A model generated the notes under the pieces. That model did not search any database. It saw only the letters and a program-made list of their open reading frames with translations, and was not told where the DNA came from. A stretch of 64,000 nucleotides of DNA from Parolsenella sp958406235 (GTDB lineage: Bacteria > Actinomycetota > Coriobacteriia > Coriobacteriales > Atopobiaceae): NCBI RefSeq assembly GCF_039062465.1, contig NZ_JBCLNF010000004.1, positions 1 to 64,000 on the forward strand, given 5' to 3'. Positions 49,723 to 58,116 of this stretch are shown piece by piece; position 1 is the first letter of the stretch, and each line of letters opens with the position of its first letter. Both the position numbers and the translations under genes were made by a program.

Positions 49723-50463
49723 ATGAGGACGAGCATCGAAGGCGAGCGAGCGCTGGTCACGGGAGCGGGCACGGGCATTGGCGCCGCGATCGCCAAGAGG
49801 CTGGCGGCGCTCGGCTGCACCGTCACGGTCGTGGGCCGCACCGAGGCGCGCCTGGTCGAGACGGCGAGGGTGTGCGATAAGGCAGCGGCTGAGGCGGGCT
49901 TCGACACCCACGCCGTCGTCCACGCCTGCGACCTCAAGGACGAGGCGTCCATCCTCGCCCTCGTCGAAGCGCTCAAGGAACAAGGTGGCCTCGACATCCT
50001 CGTGAACAACGCGGCCGTCGTCCAGGCAGGCCCGCTCGAGGGCGTCGCCACGGACGAGTTTGACGCCGTCATGGCGACGAACGTCCGCGCGCCGTTCATC
50101 CTCATGCGCGAGACGCTCCCGCTCCTCCGCGACTCGAAGGCGGCGGAGATCGTGAACATCTGCTCGGTCGTCGCGCACGAGGGCTACCCCAACCAGAGTG
50201 CCTACGTCGCCAGCAAGCACGCGCTGTACGGCCTCTCCAAGTCCTTCGCGAACGAGGTGTACGACGACGGCGTCCGCGTCCACGTCATCGCGCCTGGCGG
50301 AGTCCTCACGGACATGGTCGCCATCACGCGCCCGGACCTCGTCGGCACGCCAATGATCGTGCCGGACGACATGGCGGACGCGGTCGAGTACCTGCTCTGC
50401 CACCGCACCGACGCCGTCTGCGATGAGATCCGCCTCCATCGCGTCACGAAGGCGCCGTTTTAG
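49723..50463 (+). CDS. Short-chain dehydrogenase/reductase
   Basis: 246 residues from ATG 49723 with AAAGGGA upstream. Classical SDR: TGAGTGIGAAIAKRL cofactor loop at 13-27, VVGRTEARL (Arg at the end of strand 2 suggests NADP), ILVNNAAVV, catalytic Ser in NICSVVAHEG and YVASKHAL (Tyr-x-x-x-Lys). Substrate not determinable; 3-oxoacyl or sugar alcohols are common for the family. It diverges from the EIIB-SIS gene and precedes fucO by 240 nt. Confidence 0.88.
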   Translation: MRTSIEGERALVTGAGTGIGAAIAKRLAALGCTVTVVGRTEARLVETARVCDKAAAEAGFDTHAVVHACDLKDEASILALVEALKEQGGLDILVNNAAVVQAGPLEGVATDEFDAVMATNVRAPFILMRETLPLLRDSKAAEIVNICSVVAHEGYPNQSAYVASKHALYGLSKSFANEVYDDGVRVHVIAPGGVLTDMVAITRPDLVGTPMIVPDDMADAVEYLLCHRTDAVCDEIRLHRVTKAPF

Positions 50464-50536
50464 GCGATCGGACGCGGTAGCCAGTGCCACTCGCCGCGCT
50501 TCTCGCACAAGACAGCCACGGCCGCGCGAGACGGAT

Positions 50537-50552
50537 GTTCGTTAATACGAAC
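50537..50552. promoter_or_regulatory. Operator-like inverted repeat upstream of fucO
   Basis: GTTCGT, TAAT, ACGAAC: perfect 6-bp arms about 150 nt upstream of the fucO start. It could be a site for a TetR/LacI-type repressor; no regulator gene is adjacent. Confidence 0.4.
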
Positions 50553-50704
50553 GATGTTCCATTTTGCTACCGCTCACCCAATTGATGCGCTAAAAGCGCT
50601 TGACGCTGGGTATCCTTTTTGCTTGAAAAGCACGGCATACGGCCGGGCGCGCTGACCCGCGGCAAGGGCTTGCTCCGGATCACCAACACCCTAGGAGGGT
50701 AAAT

Positions 50705-51874
50705 ATGGCAGTCAATCGCTTCGTCCTCAACAACATCTCCTATCACGGCGCCGGCGCCATCAAGGAGATTCCCGGCGAGATTCAGCGTCGCGGCTACAAG
50801 AAGGCCTTCGTTTGCTCCGACCCCGACCTCGTGAAGTTCGGCGTCACCGCCAAGGTCACCGACCAGCTCGATGCCGCCGGCATCCCCTGGACCCTCTACA
50901 GCGAGATCAAGCCCAACCCCACCATCCAGAACGTCAAGGACGGCGTCGAGGCCTTCAAGGCTTCCGGTGCTGACATGATGATCGCCATCGGCGGCGGCTC
51001 CTCCATGGACACCTGCAAGGGCATCGGCATCATCGTCGAGAACCCCGAGTTCGCCGATGTCGTCTCCCTCGAGGGCGTCGCTGACACCAAGAAGCACGCC
51101 ACCTTCACCATCGCCGTTCCCACCACCGCCGGCACCGCTGCCGAGGTCACGATCAACTACGTCATCACTGACCCGGAGAAGGTCCGCAAGTTCGTCTGCG
51201 TCGACGTCAACGACATCCCCGACGTCGCCGTCGTCGACCCTGACATGATGGCCACCATGCCCGCCGGCCTCACCGCCGCCACCGGCATGGACGCCCTCAC
51301 CCACGCCATCGAGGGCTATACCACCAAGGGTGCCTGGGAGCTCTCCGACATGTTCCACTTCAAGGCCATCCAGCTCATCTCCCAGAACCTCCGCGACGCC
51401 GTCGCCGAGGCCAAGAGCGGCAAGCCCGGCAGCGGCCGCGAGGGCATGGCCCTTGGCCAGTACGTCGCCGGCATGGGCTTCTCCAACGTGGGCCTGGGCA
51501 TCGACCACTCCATGGCGCACACCCTCTCCGCGCACTATGACACCCCGCACGGCGTCGCCTGCGCCATGCTCCTCCCGATCGCGATGGAGTTCAACAAGCC
51601 CGTCGTGACCAAGCGCCTGGCCGAGGTCGCCGTCGCCATGGGCGTTGACACCACCGGCATGAGCGATGACGAGGCCGCCGACGCCGCCATCGCCGCCGTC
51701 AAGCAGCTCTCCGCCGACGTCAACATCCCGCACGTCTGCGAGGCCATGAAGGCCGACGAGATTGACCAGCTCGCCACCGATGCCATGGCTGACGCCTGCT
51801 TCCCGGGCAACCCGCGTGAGGCCAACCACGACGACGTCGTCGCCCTCTTCAAGAAGATCTGCCCGAGCGCCTAG
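50705..51874 (+). CDS. fucO: Lactaldehyde reductase / iron-containing alcohol dehydrogenase FucO
   Basis: 389 residues from ATG 50705 with AGGAGGG upstream. The sequence follows E. coli FucO closely over its length, including AIGGGSSMDTCKGIGII, VPTTAGTAAEVTINYVIT, the iron-ligand segments ATGMDALTHAIEGY and FSNVGLGIDHSMAHTLSAHY (D-x-x-x-H and the downstream histidines), and PHGVACAMLLP. It reduces lactaldehyde to 1,2-propanediol with NADH during anaerobic fucose or rhamnose use, but related enzymes act on other diols. Almost exclusive use of C-ending codons indicates high expression. A terminator follows. Confidence 0.92.
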   Translation: MAVNRFVLNNISYHGAGAIKEIPGEIQRRGYKKAFVCSDPDLVKFGVTAKVTDQLDAAGIPWTLYSEIKPNPTIQNVKDGVEAFKASGADMMIAIGGGSSMDTCKGIGIIVENPEFADVVSLEGVADTKKHATFTIAVPTTAGTAAEVTINYVITDPEKVRKFVCVDVNDIPDVAVVDPDMMATMPAGLTAATGMDALTHAIEGYTTKGAWELSDMFHFKAIQLISQNLRDAVAEAKSGKPGSGREGMALGQYVAGMGFSNVGLGIDHSMAHTLSAHYDTPHGVACAMLLPIAMEFNKPVVTKRLAEVAVAMGVDTTGMSDDEAADAAIAAVKQLSADVNIPHVCEAMKADEIDQLATDAMADACFPGNPREANHDDVVALFKKICPSA

Positions 51875-51904
51875 TAGCCACTCGCAGACCCTGAGCACTC
51901 ATGG

Positions 51905-51938
51905 GCTCGTCGCCATCCGGCGGCGGGCCCTTTTCTTG
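51905..51938 (+). terminator. Terminator of fucO
   Basis: GGGCTCGTCGCC, short loop, GGCGGCGGGCCC, then TTTTC. Confidence 0.8.
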
Positions 51939-52226
51939 TAGCAAGGCGAGGCGACGGGCCAGCCACTGCGGCGAGGCTGGCCTGACGGCCCGCCCGGGCG
52001 AGAGGTTCGGTCCGAATGTCCCAAAGCACGGCGCTCGGTTGGCCGCGAGTCCCACGTCGGCGGTAGCGCGCCCCGCCCGCCGATGACCCGGCGCTCCGCC
52101 CACGGACGCGACGAAGCTGCCTGTATCCTTTTCGCAGAGGGCGGGCGCGGCGTTGGCCGCGCGAGGCCGCGCGCTCGCCATATCCCACATCAGGCCTACT
52201 CCCCCAGGGGAAGAGAGGAGCTCACC
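51939..52226. other. Intergenic region between fucO and the AIM24 gene
   Basis: About 290 nt, GC-rich, without a supported gene. A TATCCT at 52123-52128 could be a -10 box for the downstream gene. Confidence 0.4.
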
Positions 52227-52901
52227 ATGCAGTACAACATCATCGGAGGGACCTTCCCGGTCGTCACGTGCACCCTCGCGGACGGCGAGTCCATGATCAC
52301 CGAGGGCGGCTCCATGGTCTGGATGACGCCCAACATGGAGATGAGCACCACAGGCGGCGGCATCGGCAAGATGTTCTCTAAGGCCGTTTCCGGCGAGAGC
52401 CTGTTCCAGAACATCTGGACCGCTCGCGGCAACGCGATGATCGCCTTCGGCTCGAGCTTCCCCGGCCGCATCATGCCGATCCAGATTACCCCCGGTCAGA
52501 GCTGGATCCTCCAGAAGCGGGCGTTCCTGGCCGCGGAGCGCGGCGTCGAGCTCAGCACCCACTTCAACAAGAGCGCCAAGACCGGCATTTTCGGCGGCGA
52601 GGGCTTCATCATGCAGAAGCTCACCGGCAACGGCATCGCCTTTGCGGAGATTGACGGCGACCTGGTCGAGTACCAGCTCGCGGCCGGCCAGCAGATGGTC
52701 GTCGACACCGGCAACGTCGCCGGCTTCGAGGAGAGCGTTTCCATCGAGGCCCAGATGGTTAAGGGTGCCAAGAACATCCTCCTCGGCGGCGAGGGCATGT
52801 TCAACACCGTGCTCACCGGCCCAGGCCGCATCTGGCTCCAGACGATGCCCATCTCAAGCCTCGCCGCGGCAATCGCTCCGATGGTCTCAAGCGGGAACTA
52901 G
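52227..52901 (+). CDS. AIM24/TIGR00266 family protein
   Basis: 224 residues from ATG 52227 with GAGGAG upstream. The start MQYNIIGGTFPVVTCTLADG, SMITEGGSMVWM and MSTTGGGIGKMFSKAVSGES, and the later GPGRIWLQTMP, are hallmarks of the AIM24 family, all-beta proteins that resemble a double-stranded helix. In yeast the namesake is mitochondrial; the bacterial role is not known. It forms its own transcription unit between two terminators. Confidence 0.88.
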   Translation: MQYNIIGGTFPVVTCTLADGESMITEGGSMVWMTPNMEMSTTGGGIGKMFSKAVSGESLFQNIWTARGNAMIAFGSSFPGRIMPIQITPGQSWILQKRAFLAAERGVELSTHFNKSAKTGIFGGEGFIMQKLTGNGIAFAEIDGDLVEYQLAAGQQMVVDTGNVAGFEESVSIEAQMVKGAKNILLGGEGMFNTVLTGPGRIWLQTMPISSLAAAIAPMVSSGN

Positions 52902-52970
52902 CGGACGGAACCGCTGTCGACGCGCGATGACAACGACAGCGTCAGCAACGGCACAGAGCACCACATAAAA

Positions 52971-53004
52971 GGGAGGGCCGACGCGGACACCACGTCGGCC
53001 CTCC
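52971..53004. terminator. Bidirectional terminator between AIM24 and EIIB genes
   Basis: GGAGGGCCGACG and CGTCGGCCCTCC stem; followed by TCATGTTTT on plus and CTTTTATG on minus. Confidence 0.8.
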
Positions 53005-53073
53005 TCATGTTTTAACGCGTCGCCTCGCATCTCGTCGCGCCATTCGTTCCGCGTTCTCTCGCGTTTCGACACC

Positions 53074-53364
53074 CTATTCGTTCCGTGCCTTCTCGAAGGC
53101 GGCGAGGAGCTTCTCCTCGAGTTCCGGCATGGACACGATATTGTCCAGCTCGATGACGCGGGGCTTGTCCTTCAGGAACGGCGCGAGATCGCTCCCCACC
53201 ACATAGAGGTCGACCGGCACCATGGAGATCTCGGACACGGAGACGTGGTCGACGCTCACGCCCTCGATGCCGTGCTTCTTGAGCAGGCTCTGCACGTTGA
53301 GCTGCACCATGAAGGAGCTGCCCACGCCTCCGCCGCAGCAACACATGATCGACTTGATCTCCAT
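53074..53364 (-). CDS. Orphan PTS EIIB subunit (ascorbate/lactose type)
   Basis: 96 residues. MEIKSIMCCCGGGVGSSFMV contains the phosphorylatable cysteine in the typical EIIB loop (Cys8-Cys10 region), and the rest follows the UlaB-like alpha/beta pattern. Ribosome binding site GGGAGG upstream. No EIIA or EIIC is nearby. It lies downstream of gldA, separated by a strong hairpin with U-run, so its expression may depend on read-through. It may serve the EIIB-SIS-associated sugar path or a regulatory role. Confidence 0.85.
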   Translation of the reverse strand: MEIKSIMCCCGGGVGSSFMVQLNVQSLLKKHGIEGVSVDHVSVSEISMVPVDLYVVGSDLAPFLKDKPRVIELDNIVSMPELEEKLLAAFEKARNE

Positions 53365-53377
53365 GCCATCCTCCCTG

Positions 53378-53411
53378 AAAAAAGGCGCGCTAGTCCTATG
53401 GCCAGCGCGCC
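53378..53411 (-). terminator. Terminator or attenuator between gldA and the EIIB gene
   Basis: On the minus strand GGCGCGCT, loop, AGCGCGCC, then TTTTTT; the U-run ends only four bases before the EIIB ribosome binding site. Confidence 0.8.
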
Positions 53412-53436
53412 CAATCTTTCCTACGCGTCTTGGCGC

Positions 53437-54531
53437 CTAGTCAAGATAATAGTGGCCTAGCGCATCGGCACCGAGGATGGCATCGGCGACCATGTCAGGC
53501 GTCACGTCGAACGGCATGTTGCCCATGGTGTCGCCCGGCGCGCACGCAGCCTCGGCAACGGGCATGACCTTCTCGCGCGTGACTTCCTCGACGCCCAGCT
53601 CCTCGAGCGTCACAGGCAGGCCAACCTCAATGCAGAAACCGAGGACCTCCTCAAGCTGATCCATGTCGGCGTCGGCGAGGACGAGCTGCGCGAGCGTGCC
53701 GAAGGCGACCTTCTCGCCGTGGTACATGCCGTGGCACTCCGGCAGGAGCGTGAGGCCGTTGTGGATGGCATGCGCGGCAGCAAGACCCGAGCTCTCGAAG
53801 CCGATGCCGGAGAGCAGCGTGTTCGCCTCGATGATGTGCTCGACAGCGGGCGTGAGGGCACCGGCCTCGAGGGCGACCTTGGCCTTCACGCCGTCCTCCA
53901 TGAGGGTGTCATAGCAAAGGCGCGCGAGGGAGAGGGCAGCGAGACCGCCCTTGCCGCCAGCACAGGTGTCGCCGTCGGCATCGTGCGTGGCCTGGGCCTC
54001 GAAGTAGGTTGCCAGCGCGTCGCCCATGCCAGAGACCGTGAGGCGCACGGGGCTCGCGGCGATGACCGTGGTGTCCATGAGGACGATGTTGGGGTTGGCC
54101 GGGAGGAACAGGTAGCGGTCGAACTGGCCGTCATCCGTGTAGAGGACGGAGAGTGCGCTGCACGGAGCGTCCGAGCTGGCGATCGTGGGGCAGATCACCA
54201 CGGGAGCGCCGAGGTAGTAGGCCGTGGCCTTAGCGGTGTCGAGCGTCTTGCCACCGCCGATGCCCGCCACGACGTCACAGCCATTGGCACGGGCGACCTC
54301 GACGAGACGGTTGACCTCGCCCTCAGAGCACTCGCCGTTGAAGTCTTCGTAGACGGCCTCGGCGTCGACGCCCTCGAAGCTGCCGGCGACCTTGTCGCCC
54401 ACGCGCTTGACGCCGGAGGGCGTGTTGATGACGAGAGCCTTCTTGCCAAGCGGCGCCACGTACGTGCCGAGCTTCGCGAGCTCGTTCGGACCCTGGATGT
54501 ACTTGCTGGGACTATTGAAGATCTTGGACAT
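53437..54531 (-). CDS. gldA: Glycerol dehydrogenase
   Basis: 364 residues from ATG 54531 (AAGGGGG upstream). Family III metal-dependent alcohol dehydrogenase: starts SKIFNSPSKYIQGPNEL, NAD-binding VVAGIGGGKTLDTAKA, PTIASSDAPCSALSV, and zinc ligands in VSGMGDALATYFEA (Asp), GLAAAHAIHNGL (His) and CHGMYHGEKVAFG (His). It interconverts glycerol and dihydroxyacetone with NAD. A longer upstream frame to 54834 is unsupported. Confidence 0.94.
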   Translation of the reverse strand: MSKIFNSPSKYIQGPNELAKLGTYVAPLGKKALVINTPSGVKRVGDKVAGSFEGVDAEAVYEDFNGECSEGEVNRLVEVARANGCDVVAGIGGGKTLDTAKATAYYLGAPVVICPTIASSDAPCSALSVLYTDDGQFDRYLFLPANPNIVLMDTTVIAASPVRLTVSGMGDALATYFEAQATHDADGDTCAGGKGGLAALSLARLCYDTLMEDGVKAKVALEAGALTPAVEHIIEANTLLSGIGFESSGLAAAHAIHNGLTLLPECHGMYHGEKVAFGTLAQLVLADADMDQLEEVLGFCIEVGLPVTLEELGVEEVTREKVMPVAEAACAPGDTMGNMPFDVTPDMVADAILGADALGHYYLD

Positions 54532-54640
54532 GTATCCCCCTTTGTTTGCACTCACAATTCCTACTGACTTTACAGGAGATACCGACAGGAAAAGACAGGC
54601 CTTCGGTAAGCGTTGGGTACGCTCTCGATGGGTGCGCGGC

Positions 54641-55834
54641 TTACGCGCGACGCCCGCGAGCGACGGAGAGGCCCACGGCGGCGAAGGCCACCGCGAACAG
54701 CAGCGTGATCCCCACGCTCGTGAAATAGGAGCCCATAACGGCAGGCGTGAGCACCTCGGCGTCGAGCACGGCGGCAATCGCCTGGTTGGTCCAGAACGTC
54801 GGGGCGAAATGGGCTGCCGCGACAACGCCCGCACCCATGAACGACAGCGGGATCCAGGCGCCGCCCAAGAAGCTCATCACCATGCCAAAGATGTTGCCAA
54901 CGGCGTTGAGCACTTCCTCGCGCGCGCCAAAGCTCGTGCAGAGGTACGCAATGGACAGGGGCACGAGGCCAAACGCGAAGTTGGCGACAAACGCAAGGGC
55001 CACGTGCGACGCAGGCAGAGAAGCGATGCAGGCGCGCAGAGCTATGGCGCCCACGAGACTGCTCAGACCGCACACCGCGAGCGTCAAGACAAGGCAGCTT
55101 GCAAACACGGCGGCATCACGCGCGGCGGGGCTCTGAGGGCCCGTCCCCAGGCGCCGCTCGAGCTCGGGCCGCGACATCGCCGAGAACACGAGCCCTACGC
55201 ATACGATGACGGAGGATGTGATCGCATACGAGCCAAACTGCAGGTAGAGCTTGACGCTATCCGCCGCAAGACCGCCTGAGGACGGGGCAGCGTGAACCTC
55301 GACGTCGGCTCGCTCGGCAGCCGCGGAGAGCGCCATGGCGGCCACTTCCTCGAGCCCAGCTCCCCCGTCAAGCGCCGCAGCAGACCCCGCCAGCGTTGAG
55401 AAACGCGCCGCCTCGACGCCAGAGAGCGCAGAAGCCTGCGTGCTCACGCCATAGGCCTCCTCGATCTGGGGGAGGTCATCCCCGGCGCGAGCGGCACGGA
55501 CGAGCTCGTCCCCAAAGCCTTGGGGCACGATGAAGACGCAATCCGCCCGGCCGGTCGCAACGGCATCCTGGAGCTCGCAGGGCTCGTCCGCAACGTCGAC
55601 GAGCGTATATAGATCGCCCATGTGCCGGGCGAACGCCTGCGAGAGTGGAGAGCCATCGCGGTCCACAATGGCGACCTCGGCCGCATAGGGCTCGTACTCC
55701 GCAGGCTCCGAAGAGGCGGATGCCGAGCTCGCGAGCACGATGAAGGCGCCCATGAGCGAGATGACGAGGGCATATATCGTGAGGTAGAGCGGGTGAGCGG
55801 CAACTACGCGCAGCGCGGCCTTAAAGGTGCTCAT
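54641..55834 (-). CDS. ABC-2 type permease, second subunit
   Basis: 397 residues from ATG 55834 with AGGAGG upstream. One N-terminal helix (about 18-38), a large extracytoplasmic domain (40-215) and five C-terminal helices, the YhgE/Pip-like ABC-2 arrangement. The family motif region is FGMVMSFLGGAWIPLSFMGA. Its start overlaps the end of the first permease by 14 nt, so the two are coupled and probably form a heterodimer with the ATPase at 57033. Exported substrate unknown. Confidence 0.88.
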   Translation of the reverse strand: MSTFKAALRVVAAHPLYLTIYALVISLMGAFIVLASSASASSEPAEYEPYAAEVAIVDRDGSPLSQAFARHMGDLYTLVDVADEPCELQDAVATGRADCVFIVPQGFGDELVRAARAGDDLPQIEEAYGVSTQASALSGVEAARFSTLAGSAAALDGGAGLEEVAAMALSAAAERADVEVHAAPSSGGLAADSVKLYLQFGSYAITSSVIVCVGLVFSAMSRPELERRLGTGPQSPAARDAAVFASCLVLTLAVCGLSSLVGAIALRACIASLPASHVALAFVANFAFGLVPLSIAYLCTSFGAREEVLNAVGNIFGMVMSFLGGAWIPLSFMGAGVVAAAHFAPTFWTNQAIAAVLDAEVLTPAVMGSYFTSVGITLLFAVAFAAVGLSVARGRRA

Positions 55835-57023
55835 AACGCTGCCTCCTAAAGACAAGGGTGGCGACGAGGAGAAGCGCGAGGGCAAACGCGACGCACGCGG
55901 CGGCGCGTGCAAAGAATGGCGTCAGGTCCTCGTAGAAATAGAGGCTCGTGAACATGTCCGATATGAGCTTGGAGGGATTGAGCCACGCCTCGGCGGGGAA
56001 CGCGCGCGCCACCTCGTCCGCAAGGGCCATGGCAGGCATGCCGTAGAGGCCCGCAAACAAGGCGCCCAAGCATGTCAGCAAGGTGAGGAGCCCGTCTCGC
56101 GGGCCCTTTCCTCCGCGCAGGGGCAGTACCGCCACAAACATGCCAAGACCTATCGAGAGGAACGAAGCCGCGGCGATGCCGAGAAGAGCAAGTCCCTCTC
56201 GCCCGGCAAAGTCGACGCCCGCGACGAAGCGCACGAAGGCGAAGACCAGCGTCAGGTTGACAAGAGCCATGGTCCAACAGGCAACGAGCGTCGATGCGAG
56301 GGTGGCGAGGCGGCTCTGACCTCCCACGCAGCGTCTCGCACCCAATGGCGAGAGGTCGCCTGCGGCGTCGACCATCGCCCCCATCGCGACCTGCGCCGAA
56401 AACAGAGCCGCCATACCCAAGAGGGCATAATAGAAGCGCACCGTGTCGTCAGGTGTCGAGCGCGTGAGGGAGATGCGCTTGACCTCGCCCGATATGCCAA
56501 GGACGTCCTGGATGGCGCTTGAATCGGCAATCAGGCCCGGATCGTTCTCGAAGGCGGCTTCCACGAGCGCCGAGGTCTGGGTGTATGAGCTCGCGACCGT
56601 CTCCAGAATCGAGCGGTTGACGCTCTTCTCGGCGGTGCCGTCGGTGTTCGAAGACCCAGCACCCAGGATGACCTTGGGGCTTCCATAGGCCTCGAGGTCC
56701 GGGTCGGCCGAGTAGACGCCAAACACCTCGCCTGAATCGAGGAGGCGCTCGCCTTCCTCGACGGAGGAGACGGGACGGACATCGAGCAGGCGACCATCGC
56801 CCTCGGCATTCAGCGCGTCCACGACCTGCGAGAAGCCCGAGGTCTCCCAAGCATCGTCCTCGACCACGGCGACCGGCACGGGGTCAACGCTCTGGGAGTT
56901 CTTGAGGCTCGAGAACATGAAGATGAACATCGTCGAGAGGATGATGGGGAAGAGCAAGGTCCAGATCCACATGCTTGGCTTGCGGGCGTTCGCCAGGATG
57001 GTCGCTTTTATCGTCGATAGCAT
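55821..57023 (-). CDS. ABC-2 type permease, first subunit
   Basis: 400 residues from ATG 57023 (AGGAGG five bases upstream; a GTG at 57026 is less well spaced). Same topology as the partner: helix at about 18-40 (MWIWTLLFPIILSTMFIFMF), extracytoplasmic domain with AYGSPKVILGAGSSN, then five helices. It follows the ATPase gene by 9 nt. Together they form an ATPase-permease-permease exporter of the drug/antimicrobial peptide resistance type by family. Confidence 0.9.
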   Translation of the reverse strand: MLSTIKATILANARKPSMWIWTLLFPIILSTMFIFMFSSLKNSQSVDPVPVAVVEDDAWETSGFSQVVDALNAEGDGRLLDVRPVSSVEEGERLLDSGEVFGVYSADPDLEAYGSPKVILGAGSSNTDGTAEKSVNRSILETVASSYTQTSALVEAAFENDPGLIADSSAIQDVLGISGEVKRISLTRSTPDDTVRFYYALLGMAALFSAQVAMGAMVDAAGDLSPLGARRCVGGQSRLATLASTLVACWTMALVNLTLVFAFVRFVAGVDFAGREGLALLGIAAASFLSIGLGMFVAVLPLRGGKGPRDGLLTLLTCLGALFAGLYGMPAMALADEVARAFPAEAWLNPSKLISDMFTSLYFYEDLTPFFARAAACVAFALALLLVATLVFRRQRYEHL

Positions 57024-57032
57024 CACGGCCTC

Positions 57033-57971
57033 CTAATCGCGCAGCTCGCGGCCGGTGATTTCGAGGAAGACGTCGTTGAGCGTCGGGGGTTCGGAGTAGA
57101 TACGGCCAAGCGCGACGCCCCGCGCCCGGAGCGCATCGAGGATATCCGTGAGATTGTGTGGGTACGCCTCGCAGGAGCAGGTGAGCGCGCCGGCGGCGTA
57201 GCTCGCGGAAAGCACGTGCGGCAGCGCGCGAACGCTGGCAAGGACGTCATCGGCGAGCTCGGCCGCATCGATCACGACCTTCTCCCCCATCGAGATCATG
57301 CGCTTGAGCTCGTCGTTCGTGCCCTCGGCGAGGGTACGGCCCCCGTCCATGATCATGATGCGGGAACAGATCTGCTCGACCTCCTCCATATAGTGGCTCG
57401 TGTAGACCACCGTGGCGCCCTCGTCGCGCAGGCGGCAGATGCCGTCGAGAATCGAGTTCCTGCTCTGGGGATCCACGGCGACCGTGGGCTCGTCGAAGAA
57501 GATGAGCTCGGGCTTATGGGCGATGCCGCAGGCGATGTTCAGACGCCTGGCAAGGCCGCCGGAGAGCTTGGCGGGGCGGAACTTGACGTAGTCGCCAAGG
57601 CCAACGAACTCGATCGCCTCGTCCACGAGGGCGCAGCGACGGGCGCGGTCGGCCACGTAGAGGCTGCAGAAGTAGTCGATGTTCTCTCGCACCGTAAGCT
57701 CGTCAAAAACGGCCACCTGCTGCGGCACCACGCCGATCCTGCGCTTGAGGTCATAGCGCGTGGGTTCCATGGGCTCGCCGAAGAGCTCGATATGGCCCTT
57801 GTCGTAGGTCAGCAGCTGCAGGATGCAGTTGATCGACGTGGTCTTGCCGCTTCCATTGGGGCCAAGGAGGCCAAATATCTCGCCTTTGGCGATGCGGAGG
57901 TTGAAGTGGTCGAGCGCGAGAAGGTCGCCATAGCGCTTGACGAGATTCTCGACGCGAACGATGTCGCTCAT
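57033..57971 (-). CDS. ABC transporter ATP-binding protein
   Basis: 312 residues from ATG 57971 (AGGGTGA upstream). Walker A FGLLGPNGSGKTTSIN, Q-loop RRIGVVPQQ, signature KLSGGLARRLNIACGI, Walker B LIFFDEPTVAVDP and H-loop VYTSHYMEEVE, followed by a C-terminal extension of about 80 residues typical for DrrA/CcmA-like ATPases. First gene of the three-gene exporter operon, divergent from a two-component system that may regulate it. Confidence 0.93.
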   Translation of the reverse strand: MSDIVRVENLVKRYGDLLALDHFNLRIAKGEIFGLLGPNGSGKTTSINCILQLLTYDKGHIELFGEPMEPTRYDLKRRIGVVPQQVAVFDELTVRENIDYFCSLYVADRARRCALVDEAIEFVGLGDYVKFRPAKLSGGLARRLNIACGIAHKPELIFFDEPTVAVDPQSRNSILDGICRLRDEGATVVYTSHYMEEVEQICSRIMIMDGGRTLAEGTNDELKRMISMGEKVVIDAAELADDVLASVRALPHVLSASYAAGALTCSCEAYPHNLTDILDALRARGVALGRIYSEPPTLNDVFLEITGRELRD

Positions 57972-58061
57972 CAGTTCACCCTTCGGACGGTTTTTCCATT
58001 GCCTGCATCGTACGGCCAGCCCCGCCCGGGCAACAGTGATAATTGTCACCACCCGCAAGAG

Positions 58062-58088
58062 CTGACAAAGGGACAGTCCCTTTGTCAG
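58062..58088. repeat. Near-perfect palindrome between the exporter and two-component genes
   Basis: CTGACAAAGGGAC pairs with GTCCCTTTGTCAG across a single central base. The site lies about 90 nt upstream of the ABC ATPase start and 87 nt upstream of the kinase start. It could be the response-regulator operator, a terminator-like element or a dispersed repeat. Confidence 0.75.
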
Positions 58089-58116
58089 GTTTTGCAGCCT
58101 TCCTCCCGCAGGAGTT

